Numbered from the stretch's first letter, positions 49,252 to 58,383 are shown. The stretch: 64,000 nucleotides of DNA from Planctomycetia bacterium (GCA_014192425.1 BJHK01000003.1:185212-249211), one strand, 5' to 3'. A program made the numbers and translations. Notes: a model not told the origin generated them from the sequence alone.

Positions 49252-49620
49252 TTAGAACTCGAGTCCCGCCGCCCGGGCCGCGTCGGCCAGGGCCGCGACC
49301 CGGCCGTGGTAGCGGAACGGCCCCCGGTCAAAACAGACCTGCTTCACGCCAGCCGCCCGGGCCCGCTCGGCCACGGCCCGGCCGATCGCCTCGGCGGCCT
49401 GCTTGTTGCCGCCGAAGCCGAACTGACCGCGGATCTGCTTGTCCATGGAACTGGCCGAAGCGAGCGTGCGGCCCGTGGCGTCGTCGATGACCTGGGCGTA
49501 GATGTGCTTGTGGGTGCGAAACACCGAGAGCCGCGGCCGTTCAGCCGTGCCGCGAATCGTGCGGCGGACGCGATACCGGCGCCGCTCTCGTTGCCTCAGG
49601 ATTGTTCGTGCGTGGTCCAT
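49252..49620 (-). CDS. rplR: Ribosomal protein uL18
   Basis: uL18 binds 5S rRNA. The 122-residue protein has [94 protein letters not shown]. Length and motifs are typical. The ATG at 49620 was chosen as in other bacteria. It lies between rplF and rpsE. Confidence 0.97.
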   Translation of the reverse strand: MDHARTILRQRERRRYRVRRTIRGTAERPRLSVFRTHKHIYAQVIDDATGRTLASASSMDKQIRGQFGFGGNKQAAEAIGRAVAERARAAGVKQVCFDRGPFRYHGRVAALADAARAAGLEF

Positions 49621-49663
49621 GTCGTGATCCTTGTGCGTGCAGCCCGTTGTCAGGAACGGGTCG

Positions 49664-50209
49664 TCACTTGGTGACCGCCTTGCCCGCCTTGCGGCGGACC
49701 TGTTCATTCTCGTAGCGGATGCCCTTGCCCTTGTACGGCTCCGGCTTCCGCAACGCCCGCACCTCGGCGGCGAACTGGCCGACGAGCTGCTTGTCGATGC
49801 CCTTGATGTGGACGTGCGTCTGATCGGGGCAGGTGACCGTCAGTCCGGCCGGAATCTTGACCTGCAGCTCGTTGGCGAAGCCGACGCGGAGCTGGAGGAA
49901 GTCTTTCTGGAGGGCGGCGAGGTAGCCGACGCCCACGATTTCCAGCTTCTTCTCGTAGCCCTTCGAGACGCCCTCGACCATATTCGCGGCCAGCGCCCGC
50001 GTCAGGCCGTGCACCGACCTGGCGAGGCGGCCGTCCGACGAACGGGTCACCGTGATCTGGCCAGCAGCCGCATCGACCGCGACGGTGACCGCCGGATGCA
50101 GCCGCTGCTCGAGCTTGCCGAGCGGACCCTCCACCTTGAGCGCGCCCCCTTCGCAGGCAGCCTTCACGCCCTTTGGAATCGCCACCGGTGATTTGCCTAT
50201 TCTCGACAT
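49664..50209 (-). CDS. rplF: Ribosomal protein uL6
   Basis: uL6 lies near the GTPase centre of the large subunit. The 181-residue protein has [15 protein letters not shown] at the start, the duplicated fold and the signature [22 protein letters not shown] near the end. Length is normal. It lies between rpsH and rplR. Confidence 0.97.
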   Translation of the reverse strand: MSRIGKSPVAIPKGVKAACEGGALKVEGPLGKLEQRLHPAVTVAVDAAAGQITVTRSSDGRLARSVHGLTRALAANMVEGVSKGYEKKLEIVGVGYLAALQKDFLQLRVGFANELQVKIPAGLTVTCPDQTHVHIKGIDKQLVGQFAAEVRALRKPEPYKGKGIRYENEQVRRKAGKAVTK

Positions 50210-50242
50210 CTTCTCCGACCTTTCCCGCGGCCGCGGCCGCGA

Positions 50243-50638
50243 TCACCACAATTCACAGAGCACTTCGCCGCCCAGTTTTCGCTGCCGGGCCTCGCGATCG
50301 CTCACCACGCCGCTCGACGTTGAGAGGATCGAGATACCGAGCCCGCCGAGCACGGGACGCAGGCGCACCGACCGACTGTACACCCGCCGCCCGGGCGAAC
50401 TCACCCGCCGGATGTGCCGGATCAGCCGTTCGCCGTTGGGGCCGTACTTGAGGTCCATCTGGATGTGCGGCACCGAGGCCGCCTCGACCTCGCGCCAGTC
50501 CCAGATGAACCCCTCGCGCTTGAGCACTTCCGCCAAGCCACGCTTCACCTTGGAACTCGGCACCTCGACGCTTGGCCGCTCGACGCGGACCGCGTTGCGG
50601 ATGCGGGTGAGCATGTCGGCGATGGGATCGGTCATCAT
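50243..50638 (-). CDS. rpsH: Ribosomal protein uS8
   Basis: uS8 binds the central domain of 16S rRNA and in some bacteria represses the spc operon. The 131-residue protein has MTDPIADMLTRIRNAVR at the start and PVLGGLGISILSTSSGVVSDREARQRKLGGEVLCELW at the end, with two adjacent possible starts (50638 and 50635). It precedes rplF. Confidence 0.97.
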   Translation of the reverse strand: MMTDPIADMLTRIRNAVRVERPSVEVPSSKVKRGLAEVLKREGFIWDWREVEAASVPHIQMDLKYGPNGERLIRHIRRVSSPGRRVYSRSVRLRPVLGGLGISILSTSSGVVSDREARQRKLGGEVLCELW

Positions 50639-50684
50639 GTCAGCAGAACCCTCACGTGAACTCCGTCGTACTCCGGACGCCCGC

Positions 50685-50870
50685 CTACCAACTGGCCTTC
50701 TTCACACCGGGAATGCAGCCCTGGTCGGCCAACTTCCGGAAACAAATGCGGCACATGCCGAACTTGCGGTACACCGCACGAGGGCGGCCGCAGAGCATGC
50801 AGCGCCGCACGATGCGGGTCGAGAACTTCGGCGGTCGCTTGGCGGCCGCGATCTTCGATTTGCTTGCCAT
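50685..50870 (-). CDS. rpsZ: Ribosomal protein uS14, short zinc type
   Basis: The 61-residue protein has a zinc site of cysteines 24, 27, 40 and 43 ([20 protein letters not shown]) and ends [18 protein letters not shown]. This is the short, zinc-binding form; the longer zinc-free rpsN form is not seen here. It lies between rplE and rpsH. Confidence 0.97.
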   Translation of the reverse strand: MASKSKIAAAKRPPKFSTRIVRRCMLCGRPRAVYRKFGMCRICFRKLADQGCIPGVKKASW

Positions 50871-50936
50871 ATGTCGATCCAGTCAGCCCGTTGAAACCCG
50901 TCCGGCGCACCGTTCGCCGGCCACTTCCGTCCGCCG

Positions 50937-51554
50937 CTACGCCGCGGCCCCCTCGTCGTCGTCCTTCTTTAGCGGCAACCCCATGGCCCGGAGAAACTCG
51001 CGGGCGTCGTCGTCGGAAGTCGCCGACGTCACCAGCGTGATGTTCATCCCCTGCGGCCGCGTGAACTTGTCCGGATTGATCTCGGGAAACACCATCTGTT
51101 CCGAAAGGCCGAGGCTGTAGTTGCCGTGGCCGTCGAAGGCCGTGCTGGACAGGCCGCGGAAGTCGCGGACCCGCGGCAGCGCCAGCGAAACCAGGCGGTC
51201 GAGGAACTCGTACATTCGCCTGCCGCGCAGCGTCACCTTGCACCCGATCGGCAGGTTCTCGCGAAGCTTGAACCCCGACACGGCGGCCTTCGAGAGCGTG
51301 GCGATAGGCTTCTGCCCCGTGACCTGGGCAAGGGCGGAAATTGCCTCCTCGAGGAACTTCTTCTCCGTCACGGCGACACCGACGCCCATGTTGACCACGA
51401 CCTTGACGAGCCGGGGGATCGCGTGCGGGTTCTCACGGTTGAGCGACTTGCCCAACTGCGGCCGCACCGTGTTCACGTAGTGCTCCCAGAGCCGCGGCAC
51501 CGTCGCCGGCGCGACCGCCGCCGCTGCTCCCTCTTGCTTCACTTTTTTTGCCAT
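50937..51554 (-). CDS. rplE: Ribosomal protein uL5
   Basis: uL5 binds 5S rRNA and contacts the P-site tRNA. The 205-residue protein has NPHAIPRLVKVVVNMGVGVA, FKLRENLPIGCKVTLRGRRMYEFLDRL, PRVRDFRGLSSTAFDGHGNYSLGLSEQMVFPEI. It has an N-terminal extension (MAKKVKQEGAAAAVAPATVP) and an acidic tail (KKDDDEGAAA) beyond the usual 180 residues. The ATG at 51554 was chosen over 51578. Confidence 0.96.
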   Translation of the reverse strand: MAKKVKQEGAAAAVAPATVPRLWEHYVNTVRPQLGKSLNRENPHAIPRLVKVVVNMGVGVAVTEKKFLEEAISALAQVTGQKPIATLSKAAVSGFKLRENLPIGCKVTLRGRRMYEFLDRLVSLALPRVRDFRGLSSTAFDGHGNYSLGLSEQMVFPEINPDKFTRPQGMNITLVTSATSDDDAREFLRAMGLPLKKDDDEGAAA

Positions 51555-51609
51555 CGCCTCAGTCCCTGTTCGTTCCATTCGCCGGGCGAACCCCGACAGG
51601 TATCCGCTC

Positions 51610-51996
51610 CTATGCCTTGGTCGCCTTGGTCGCCTTGGTCGCCGCGGTCGCGCCCCGTGGCCGGCGCAGCACGCCCAACTCGGCGTTGCACGCCCGACAA
51701 AACCGTACTTTGCCCCCGTCCGCCGACACCCGGGCGCCCAGCCGCGTGGCCTTGCCGCAGGCAGCGCACACGATCAGCACGTTGGAGGCGTCGATGGGAA
51801 GCTCCTTGCTGAGCCGACCACCTTGCGGATTCTTCTGGCTTCGCTTGATGTGTCGGTAGACGCGGTTGACGCCTTCGACGACGACCCGCGGGCCGGCGCC
51901 CGCCGCCTTGCCCGGCCGTACCGCCAGTACCTTGCCGCGCACGCCGCGGGAATCACCCGACCTCACCTCGACGAGATCGCCGGACTTGATCAGCAT
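51610..51996 (-). CDS. rplX: Ribosomal protein uL24 with TKA-repeat tail
   Basis: uL24 starts assembly of the large subunit. The 128-residue protein has a KOW motif at the start (LIKSGDLVEVRSGDSRGVRGKVLAV) and two CxxC-like pairs (VCAACG and FCRACN) that may bind zinc. The tail GATAATKATKATKA is coded by three copies of GCCTTGGTC on the plus strand (51614-51640). Its ATG overlaps the rplN stop by one base. Confidence 0.96.
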   Translation of the reverse strand: MLIKSGDLVEVRSGDSRGVRGKVLAVRPGKAAGAGPRVVVEGVNRVYRHIKRSQKNPQGGRLSKELPIDASNVLIVCAACGKATRLGARVSADGGKVRFCRACNAELGVLRRPRGATAATKATKATKA

Positions 51997-52364
51997 CAGA
52001 CCACCTCACTCGCCAGGCTGACGATTTTCATGAAATTGCGATCGCGCAGCTCACGGGCCACGGCCCCGAAGATGCGTGTGCCCTTGGGATTCTTCTCGTT
52101 GTCGATGATCACGCACGCGTTCGTGTCGAACCGGACATAGCTGCCGTCGGTACGCCGCGCGGGCTTCTTGCAGCGGACGACGACCGCCTTCACGACCGCC
52201 TTCTTCTTGACGTCGCTGCCCGGAATGACGCTCTTCACGCTGCAGACGATGATGTCGCCCAGCCCCGCGGTGCGCTTCCGGCTCCCGCCGAGCACCTTGA
52301 AGCACATCACTTCCTTCGCCCCGGTGTTGTCCGCGACCACGAGCCGCGTCTGCATCTGGATCAT
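51996..52364 (-). CDS. rplN: Ribosomal protein uL14
   Basis: uL14 lies at the subunit interface. The 122-residue protein has [28 protein letters not shown] at the start, [30 protein letters not shown] and the end [19 protein letters not shown]. Length and motifs are normal. Its ATG overlaps the rpsQ stop by four bases and its stop touches rplX. Confidence 0.97.
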   Translation of the reverse strand: MIQMQTRLVVADNTGAKEVMCFKVLGGSRKRTAGLGDIIVCSVKSVIPGSDVKKKAVVKAVVVRCKKPARRTDGSYVRFDTNACVIIDNEKNPKGTRIFGAVARELRDRNFMKIVSLASEVV

Positions 52365-52717
52365 GTTGCCCGTCCTTCCGCCGTGCCGGTCACCGCGGCA
52401 TCCTCGGCCTGTGCAGACTTCTCCTTGAGCGCCGTGGCCCGGGCACCGCTCCGCAGCGATGCCACGTCAACGGCCGTGCTCTTCGAGACCACCCGCACAA
52501 GTTCCCAACGCTTCAGCCGGCTTCGCGGCCGGCACTCGATGATCTCCACCAAGTCCCCCGGTCCGGACTCCTCCTTCTCGTCGTGGACGTGGCAGATCGT
52601 CCGCCGATGCTGGATCCGTCCATACTTCGGATGCCTGACGATCCGCGGGATCTCCACCCGCCGCGTCTTGGCAGCCGCCGCACTGGTCACCGTTCCGGTT
52701 TCAACTCGCCTGGGCAT
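52361..52717 (-). CDS. rpsQ: Ribosomal protein uS17 with C-terminal extension
   Basis: uS17 is an early small-subunit assembly protein. The 118-residue protein has the RNA-binding core [50 protein letters not shown]. Family members end near 85 residues; here about 35 extra residues ([26 protein letters not shown]...) form an Ala/Glu/Ser-rich tail. The ATG at 52717 has GGAGAG upstream. Confidence 0.95.
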   Translation of the reverse strand: MPRRVETGTVTSAAAAKTRRVEIPRIVRHPKYGRIQHRRTICHVHDEKEESGPGDLVEIIECRPRSRLKRWELVRVVSKSTAVDVASLRSGARATALKEKSAQAEDAAVTGTAEGRAT

Positions 52718-52771
52718 TCGTCGCTCTCCGCTTCGGGGCCGTTCCGGCCCCGGCCTGGTCACTTTCCGCTG

Positions 52772-53131
52772 TTATTTTTCGCTTTTGTTCCGCTTCCGAG
52801 ACGTCCGCCGGGAGGCCACGCCCCCCTTGCCGGCCGCCCGCACCTTGGCACGGTTGCTGGCCCGATGCCGCCGGGCGTGCTTCTCGAGTTGAGGCGCATC
52901 CGCGGCCTCGGTCGCGGATGCCGTGGCAGCGCCGCCGGCGACCGCGCCGCGCTCGGCGAGGATCGTCTGGCAGCGCGCGATGGTCCGCCTGTTCTTCCGC
53001 AGGTCCGAGGGGGCCGCGATCTTCTCAGTCTGCGCCTGGATCCGCAGCCGAAACAACTTCTCGGCAGCGTCCTTCCAGACGAGCCGAATCTGCTCGTCGG
53101 CCATCTCCCTGAGTTCTTGCACTTTGGTCAC
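52772..53131 (-). CDS. rpmC: Ribosomal protein uL29 with long basic tail
   Basis: uL29 lies at the peptide exit tunnel and contacts chaperones and SRP. The first 65 or so residues (MTKVQELREMADEQIRLVW... IARCQTILAERG) form the two-helix core. The usual protein ends there; this one runs to 119 residues, adding an Ala-rich linker and a basic tail (HARRHRASNRAKVRAAGKGG...RKRNKSEK). It starts with GTG and has GAGGA upstream. It lies between rplP and rpsQ. Confidence 0.95.
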   Translation of the reverse strand: MTKVQELREMADEQIRLVWKDAAEKLFRLRIQAQTEKIAAPSDLRKNRRTIARCQTILAERGAVAGGAATASATEAADAPQLEKHARRHRASNRAKVRAAGKGGVASRRTSRKRNKSEK

Positions 53132-53166
53132 GTTTCGTCTTCCTCAGTCGTTTCGCCCGCACCCGC

Positions 53167-53583
53167 TCACATCACCCGCCGCTTCACGAACCTGACCCGC
53201 AGCGGCATCTTGTGCGCCAGCCGGGCCATGCACACACGGGCCGCGTCCTCGGTGACTCCGCCGATCTCGTAGAGGATCATTCCCGGCTTGATCACGGCAG
53301 CCCAGTACTCCGGCTCCCCCTTGCCCTTGCCCATTCGGGTCTCGAGCGGGATCGAGGTGATCGATTTGTGGGGAAACACGCGCACGAAAAGCCGGCCCTC
53401 CGTGCGGAGGTACTGCTGGGCCGCGATGCGGCCAGCTTCGATCGTCGCGGCAGGCAGCCACCCCGGCTGCTCGGCCTGGAGGCCGAAGTCGCCGAAGACG
53501 ACGCGATTGCCGCGCGAGGCGTCACCTCTTATACGACCTCTTTGGCTTTTTCGGTGCTTGACCCTCTTGGGCATCAGCGCCAT
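53167..53583 (-). CDS. rplP: Ribosomal protein uL16
   Basis: uL16 helps form the aminoacyl-tRNA site. The 138-residue protein has MPKRVKHRKSQRGRIRGDASRGN, IEAGRIAAQQYLRTEGRLFVRVFPHKSITS and the MGKGKGEPEYWAAVIKPG segment. The ATG at 53583 was chosen because GAGGAG lies seven bases before it. The coding region overlaps the end of rpsC by 62 bases in another frame, an unusually long overlap. Confidence 0.95.
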   Translation of the reverse strand: MALMPKRVKHRKSQRGRIRGDASRGNRVVFGDFGLQAEQPGWLPAATIEAGRIAAQQYLRTEGRLFVRVFPHKSITSIPLETRMGKGKGEPEYWAAVIKPGMILYEIGGVTEDAARVCMARLAHKMPLRVRFVKRRVM

Positions 53584-54217
53584 CGCCAGTCTCCTCGTAC
53601 ATGCCTTGGTTGACCCACACTTGAACACCAATGTTGCCCTGCGCGGTCGGTGCCTCGCAGAATCCGTAATCAATCTTGGCCCGCAGCGTCGACAGGGGCA
53701 TCGAGCCCGCGATCGCCTTTTCGCAGCGGGACATTTCCGCCCCGCCGAGACGTCCAGCGAGCTGGATTTTCACGCCCTTGGCACCAGCGTCCATGGTCGT
53801 GTCGAGCGCCCGCTTCAACGTCCGGCGGAACGCCGCCCGCTTCGTGAGCTGGTCAGCGATGTCCTCGGAGATCAACTGCGCCTGAATCTCCGGCCGACCC
53901 ACCTCCTCGACCTTGAGGTTCACCCGCCGGCCGAGCAGCTCCTGGAGCTCCCCCTGCAGACGGTCGACCTCCTGCCCCTTGCGACCGATGATCGCCCCGG
54001 GGCGTGCCGAGTGGAGGATCACCTTGACCTCGTCGCGGGTCCGCTCGATCTCGATCTTGGGAATCGCCGCCGCGCGGTACTTCGTCTTGAGGAACTTCCG
54101 CACCCGGATGTCCTCCATGAGCAGCACGCGGAAGTCCTTCTTCGACGCGTACCAACGGCTCTTCCACGGCTCGGTGATGCCGGTGCGAAATCCGATAGGG
54201 TGGACTTTTTGACCCAT
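53522..54217 (-). CDS. rpsC: Ribosomal protein uS3
   Basis: uS3 lies at the mRNA entry channel. The 231-residue protein has MGQKVHPIGFRTGITEPWKSRWY, KIEIERTRDEVKVILHSARPGAIIGRKGQEVDRLQGEL (KH domain), LTKRAAFRRTLKRALD and GAEMSRCEKAIAGSMPLSTLRAKIDYGF. It ends with an acidic then basic tail (EETGDGADAQEG then PKKPKRSYKR) that overlaps the start of rplP. Confidence 0.96.
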   Translation of the reverse strand: MGQKVHPIGFRTGITEPWKSRWYASKKDFRVLLMEDIRVRKFLKTKYRAAAIPKIEIERTRDEVKVILHSARPGAIIGRKGQEVDRLQGELQELLGRRVNLKVEEVGRPEIQAQLISEDIADQLTKRAAFRRTLKRALDTTMDAGAKGVKIQLAGRLGGAEMSRCEKAIAGSMPLSTLRAKIDYGFCEAPTAQGNIGVQVWVNQGMYEETGDGADAQEGQAPKKPKRSYKR

Positions 54218-54227
54218 GATCTTCACC

Positions 54228-54578
54228 TCACTCCGCTGCGGCCACGGCCACGGTATCGAGCGCCACCTTGATGTGCGACATCCGCCGCTTGATCCCGAAC
54301 GCCATGCCGCGGGCCCGCGGCCGGATTCGCTTGAACATCGGCCCCTCGTCGATCCGGGCATCCACAACCACCAGATCGTCGAGCCCCGAAGCCTGCTGCT
54401 GTTCCGCGTTGCCAAGCGCGCTGCGAATCACCTTCTCCAGCATCCGGGCGCCGCGATGCGGCTGAAACCGCAGGATGTCCAGGGCCTCGTCGGCAAACTT
54501 GCCGCGCACCAGATCCGCCAGCGCCCGCACCTTGCGGGCACTGATTCGGGCGTACTTGTGACTCGCTTTGTATGCCAT
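54228..54578 (-). CDS. rplV: Ribosomal protein uL22
   Basis: uL22 lines the exit tunnel. The 116-residue protein has YKASHKYARISARKVRALADLVRGKFADEALDILRF at the start, EKVIRSALGNAEQ, and the loop KRIRPRARGMAFGIKRRMSHIKV. Length and motifs are typical. It lies between rpsS and rpsC. Confidence 0.97.
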   Translation of the reverse strand: MAYKASHKYARISARKVRALADLVRGKFADEALDILRFQPHRGARMLEKVIRSALGNAEQQQASGLDDLVVVDARIDEGPMFKRIRPRARGMAFGIKRRMSHIKVALDTVAVAAAE

Positions 54579-54625
54579 GGTTCACCTCGATCATCGCCAG
54601 CGGCCCGCGGCGGGGCCGTCGCGAC

Positions 54626-54925
54626 TCAGCCCTTGCCTCCGGAGGCCGGACTGGCGGCCTCCTTGACCTTGCCACCGTGACCGCGGAACGTCCGCGTCGG
54701 GGCGAACTCGCCGAGTTTGTGCCCCACCATGTCCTCGGTGACGAACACCTTCATGTGCTGCTTGCCGTTGTGGACCATGAACGTCAGCCCGATGAACTCC
54801 GGCACGATCGTGCACGACCGCGACCAGGTCTTGATCGGGTCACGCTTGCCCGACGAGAGCTGCGCCTCGACCTTCTCGAAGACCCGCGGATCGATGTACG
54901 GACCCTTTTTTGAACTGCGTCCCAT
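54626..54925 (-). CDS. rpsS: Ribosomal protein uS19
   Basis: uS19 is in the small-subunit head. The 99-residue protein has [70 protein letters not shown], a near-standard sequence. It lies six bases after rplB and 47 before rplV. Confidence 0.97.
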   Translation of the reverse strand: MGRSSKKGPYIDPRVFEKVEAQLSSGKRDPIKTWSRSCTIVPEFIGLTFMVHNGKQHMKVFVTEDMVGHKLGEFAPTRTFRGHGGKVKEAASPASGGKG

Positions 54926-54931
54926 GTCCTG

Positions 54932-55789
54932 TTACCTCAGCTTCAGCTGTCCGTAGCGGCGACTCTTGCGGCGCCGCAGGATCGCGGCACTCGACGGCTT
55001 GCGGGGCTTGCGGGTGCCCCCGCCCTTGGCGCTCTTGCCCGTGGGGCTGACGGGGTGCCGTCCACCCTTGGTCCGCCCTTCGCCACCACCATGCGGATGG
55101 TCGATCGGGTTCATCGCAGTGCCGCGGACGTGGGGCCGGATGCCCATCCAACGGCTCCGCCCGGCCTTCCCCAGACGCACGTTCATGTGGTCGGCGTTGC
55201 CGATCGCGCCGATCGTGGCCCGACACGCCGCGGGCACGCGGCGAATTTCACCCGACGGGAGCGTGAGTTGGGCCCACTGCGCCTCGCGGGCGACGAGCAC
55301 GGCGGAGGAGCCTGCGGAGCGGCACAACCGCCCTCCCCTGCCCGCCTGCAGTTCGATGTTGTGGATCTGCATCCCGAGCGGAATGGCCGACATCGGCAGG
55401 CAATTGCCCACCTCGGGAGGAGCCGTCTCGCCGCTCGAAACCGTGGCCCCGACCTTGATCCCCTCCGGCGCGAGGATAAACCGCTTCTCGCCGTCGGCAT
55501 AGCAGACGAGCGCCACGCGGCAGGTCCGGTTCGGATCGTACTGGATCGACTCCACCTTGGCGGGAATGCCGTCCTTGTTCCGTCGGAAGTCGATCAGCCG
55601 GTAGTGCTGCATGTGGCCGCCGCCACGATGCCGGGACGTGATCTTTCCCTGGTTGTTGCGGCCGCCGGTCTTGACCTTCCGGACCCGCAGCCCCTTGGGC
55701 GCTGCAGCGCCGGGCGTGAGATCGGCAAAGTCGGAGACACTGGCGCCACGGCGACCGGGGCTTGTCGGATTGTAGGTGCGAATTCCCAT
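54932..55789 (-). CDS. rplB: Ribosomal protein uL2
   Basis: uL2 is needed for the peptidyl-transferase centre. The 285-residue protein has [21 protein letters not shown] at the start, [29 protein letters not shown], and the catalytic-region signature [51 protein letters not shown]. Length is normal. It lies between rplW and rpsS. Confidence 0.97.
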   Translation of the reverse strand: MGIRTYNPTSPGRRGASVSDFADLTPGAAAPKGLRVRKVKTGGRNNQGKITSRHRGGGHMQHYRLIDFRRNKDGIPAKVESIQYDPNRTCRVALVCYADGEKRFILAPEGIKVGATVSSGETAPPEVGNCLPMSAIPLGMQIHNIELQAGRGGRLCRSAGSSAVLVAREAQWAQLTLPSGEIRRVPAACRATIGAIGNADHMNVRLGKAGRSRWMGIRPHVRGTAMNPIDHPHGGGEGRTKGGRHPVSPTGKSAKGGGTRKPRKPSSAAILRRRKSRRYGQLKLR

Positions 55790-55814
55790 GATCGTGATCC
55801 CCGCCCTCGGCGGC

Positions 55815-56135
55815 CTAGAACAGGTTGATCTTGAACTCCGGCTTCAGCGTCACGACGGCCTTCTTCCAAGCCTTTGCGCTGCTCCGCCGCATCCGGCTGC
55901 GACGAACCTTGCCGACCCGGTTTTGGACGGCAATCTTCTCGACTCGAACGTTGAACATTTCCTCGACTGCCCGCCGGATGTCGGCCTTCGTCGCCGCCGT
56001 GACGACTTCGAACGAATAGGCATTGTGCCGGGAGGCGCGGTGCATGCCCTTCTCGGTTACGAGAGGACGGACGATCACCTGGTGCGGCGCGAGTTGCGGA
56101 TTGATCGCCGGCGACGGAGGGATTGGTACGGCCAT
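55815..56135 (-). CDS. rplW: Ribosomal protein uL23
   Basis: uL23 sits at the tunnel exit and binds trigger factor and SRP. The 106-residue protein has [66 protein letters not shown], a typical sequence. The ATG has AGGAAAC upstream. It lies between rplD and rplB. Confidence 0.96.
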   Translation of the reverse strand: MAVPIPPSPAINPQLAPHQVIVRPLVTEKGMHRASRHNAYSFEVVTAATKADIRRAVEEMFNVRVEKIAVQNRVGKVRRSRMRRSSAKAWKKAVVTLKPEFKINLF

Positions 56136-56141
56136 TGTTTC

Positions 56142-56900
56142 CTACGCCTCCTTCTTGGCGCTGCGGCGTGCGGCCGGCTTCAGGGCCGTTGCAGCAGCCT
56201 TCTTGCCACCGGCCTTGGGCTTGCCACCAGCCTTGCCACCAGCCTTGCCACCAGCCTTGGCGGCGCCGCCAGCCTTCGCCTTGGCACCGGCCCGGAAGGC
56301 ATCGATCGCCGCAGTGGTCATGACGATCGACTTCGGACGGAGGATCGACCAGGCATTGAGTTCGGCGACCGGCGACACCGAGACGCCGGCGATGTTCCTG
56401 GCACTCTTCCAGACGTTGGCGTCGTGCGTGTCAGCCGCCAACAGAACCGTCTGCTCGCCGAGACCCAGCGCGCCGAGCATTCGGGCGAAAACGGCCGTCT
56501 TCGGCGCATCAACGGTCAGCCGGTCGACGAGCTTGACCTCGTCGTCCGCAAGCCGGGCAGCGAGGGCCATGCGGGTCGCCGTCTGCAACGACTTCCTCGG
56601 CATCCGCCAGCCGAAGTCCCGCGGCCGCTTGGCGAAGATGTGACCGCCGCCCCGACGCGTGCCGCTGCGCCGCGCTCCGGCACGGGCGTTGCCCGTGCCC
56701 TTCTGGCGATACAGCTTGCGGGTCGAGCCCGCCACCTCGCCCCGGGTCTTTGTCTTCTGGGTCCCCTGCCGCTGGTTGGCCTGATACATGACCACCGCAT
56801 CGTGCAGCAGTTGCTTGCTCACCTTGGGCGCGAGCTCGGCGGGATCGATCTCGTACGACCCGACCTGCTTGCCGGACATGTCGTAGACGGCGAGGTTCAC
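56142..56900 (-). CDS. rplD: Ribosomal protein uL4 with Lys/Ala/Gly repeat tail
   Basis: uL4 contacts the exit tunnel and in some bacteria represses its own operon. The 252-residue protein has TKTRGEVAGSTRKLYRQKGTGNARAGARRSGTRRGGGHIFAKRPRDFGW. The C-terminal 50 residues are an unusual AKAGG/KAGG repeat (KAGGKAGGKAGGKPKAGGKK), coded by three 12-bp copies of TTGCCACCAGCC (56221-56256, plus strand). Normal length is about 205. It starts with GTG overlapping the rplC stop by four bases. Confidence 0.95.
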   Translation of the reverse strand: MNLAVYDMSGKQVGSYEIDPAELAPKVSKQLLHDAVVMYQANQRQGTQKTKTRGEVAGSTRKLYRQKGTGNARAGARRSGTRRGGGHIFAKRPRDFGWRMPRKSLQTATRMALAARLADDEVKLVDRLTVDAPKTAVFARMLGALGLGEQTVLLAADTHDANVWKSARNIAGVSVSPVAELNAWSILRPKSIVMTTAAIDAFRAGAKAKAGGAAKAGGKAGGKAGGKPKAGGKKAAATALKPAARRSAKKEA

Positions 56901-57667
56901 TTGGCACCAGCCTTCTTCTTGCCGGTCGGGGCGGCCACCCCGACCTTTTTGATCTTGTTCGTCTGCATCACGGTCACGAACGTGCCGTTGGCACCGGGGA
57001 CGGCACCGCGAACGAGCAGCAGGTTCCGCTCCTTGTCGATCCCGACGACCTTCAGATTGCGCATCGTGGACCGCTCGTTTCCGTAGCGGCCGGCCATTCG
57101 CTTCCCCTTGAACACGCGGGCGGGGGAGGTGTTCATACTCGTGCCACCCTGGTGACGGTGCACCTTTTTCACGCCATGGCTGGCACGCTGTCCCTTGAAG
57201 CCGTGCCGCTTCATCACGCCGGCGGTGCCGCGCCCCTTGGTCGTGCCGGTGACATCGACGCAAGCCACGCCCTCGAACACGTCCACCGTGAGCACCTGCC
57301 CCACCTCGGCCGAGTCGTAGACGCCGCGAAACTCGCGAACGAACCGCTTCGGCTCGCAACCGGCCTTCGGGGCGGCCGCGCCGGCCCGGGCCTTTGCACG
57401 CCGCCCGTCGAGTTGCGCCACCTGGCCGCGGACAGAGCGACTGACGAGCCTTCGCGGCTTGTCGAGGAAACCGACTTGAATCGCGGCGTAACCGTCGCGA
57501 TCGGGCGTGCGAACAAGCGTCACGGGACAAGGACCAGCTTCGATCACGGTGACCGGAACGACTTCGCCATCAGCGGCGAAAATCTGGGTCATGCCGACCT
57601 TCCGGCCGAGCAGGGCCTTGCGGCCTGCAGACTGTTTGTCGGAACCAGCAATGGTATTCCCAGCCAT
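56897..57667 (-). CDS. rplC: Ribosomal protein uL3
   Basis: uL3 starts large-subunit assembly. The 256-residue protein has ALLGRKVGMTQIFAADGEVVPVTVIEAGPCPVT, FKGQRASHGVKKVHRHQGGTSMNTSPARVFKGKRMAGRYGN and the end VTVMQTNKIKKVGVAAPTGKKK. It is longer than usual by about 40 residues, including an internal AKARAGAAAPKAGC insert. It follows rpsJ by 190 bases. Confidence 0.96.
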   Translation of the reverse strand: MAGNTIAGSDKQSAGRKALLGRKVGMTQIFAADGEVVPVTVIEAGPCPVTLVRTPDRDGYAAIQVGFLDKPRRLVSRSVRGQVAQLDGRRAKARAGAAAPKAGCEPKRFVREFRGVYDSAEVGQVLTVDVFEGVACVDVTGTTKGRGTAGVMKRHGFKGQRASHGVKKVHRHQGGTSMNTSPARVFKGKRMAGRYGNERSTMRNLKVVGIDKERNLLLVRGAVPGANGTFVTVMQTNKIKKVGVAAPTGKKKAGAK

Positions 57668-57857
57668 ATTTCACCGCCGTCGAGGCGACGCGGGCGACTC
57701 AGCGGGACGCTGTCCCGTCGATTGCCCGCAACCCTCGTGACCACGCTCGAAGCCGTCGGCTGCAGGAGCACTGGAACGATGTTCCAGCCTTACCCGCAAC
57801 GCCTTCCAAGCATGCCGTGCCGTGCGCTCCTGTGCAGAGAAAAAGGGGATCCTGAAA
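57668..57857 (-). other. 190-bp spacer between rpsJ and rplC with hairpins
   Basis: Two perfect small hairpins are seen: CGGGAC-GCT-GTCCCG (57703-57717) and CTGGAAC-GAT-GTTCCAG (57771-57787). Such a long gap after rpsJ is uncommon. They may be attenuators or processing sites; nothing else was seen. Confidence 0.5.
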
Positions 57858-58184
57858 CTACCGTGACGACGCCTTGATCTTGATGTCCACGCCGGCGGGC
57901 AGGCTGAGTTTGTTCAGCGCCTCGATCGTCTTGGCAGTCGCCTGGACGATGTCGATCACCCGCTTGTGGGTCCGAATTTCGTACTGCTGACGGGCCTTCT
58001 TGTCGACATGCGGACTGGAGAGGACGGTGTACCGCTCGATCCGCGTGGGGAGCGGGATCGGTCCATGAACCTCCGAATTCGTCCGCTTCGCCGTGTCGAC
58101 GATCTCGGCTGCGCTCTGGTCGAGGACGACGTGGTCGTACGCTTCCATGCGAATGCGAATGATCTCTTGTGTCGGACCCGCCAC
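57858..58184 (-). CDS. rpsJ: Ribosomal protein uS10
   Basis: uS10 is in the small-subunit head and also acts with NusB in antitermination. The 108-residue protein has [72 protein letters not shown], a standard sequence. The GTG at 58184 was chosen because GGAG lies seven bases upstream; it gives [11 protein letters not shown]. It is the first gene of the block. Confidence 0.96.
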   Translation of the reverse strand: MAGPTQEIIRIRMEAYDHVVLDQSAAEIVDTAKRTNSEVHGPIPLPTRIERYTVLSSPHVDKKARQQYEIRTHKRVIDIVQATAKTIEALNKLSLPAGVDIKIKASSR

Positions 58185-58234
58185 CGGACAACTCCAATCA
58201 ATCCAACGCGCGACGACCAACCGGAATCGATGCC

Positions 58235-58257
58235 GGCGGCGGAACCTTTCCGTCGCC
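58235..58257 (-). promoter_or_regulatory. Leader hairpin B upstream of rpsJ
   Basis: On the minus strand GGCGACGGAA and TTCCGCCGCC pair over ten positions with one A-C mismatch and an AGG loop. It ends about 50 bases before the rpsJ start. Its CGGAA/TTCCG core repeats that of hairpin A. It may serve autoregulation by a ribosomal protein. Confidence 0.55.
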
Positions 58258-58322
58258 GAGCGGCAGCCCGCAGGATTACCCGCGATGCCGCAGGAACAGA
58301 CGTCCGGCCGTTGGCCCGGAGT

Positions 58323-58334
58323 CGGAACCTTCCG
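58323..58334 (-). promoter_or_regulatory. Leader hairpin A upstream of rpsJ
   Basis: CGGAA and TTCCG pair across a two-base loop within the transcribed leader. The same five-base arms are used again 70 bases downstream in hairpin B. Confidence 0.45.
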
Positions 58335-58383
58335 TAACCCCCTCCATCCAGGGGACTCAGAGCGAGTCACGGTCGAGCCACGG

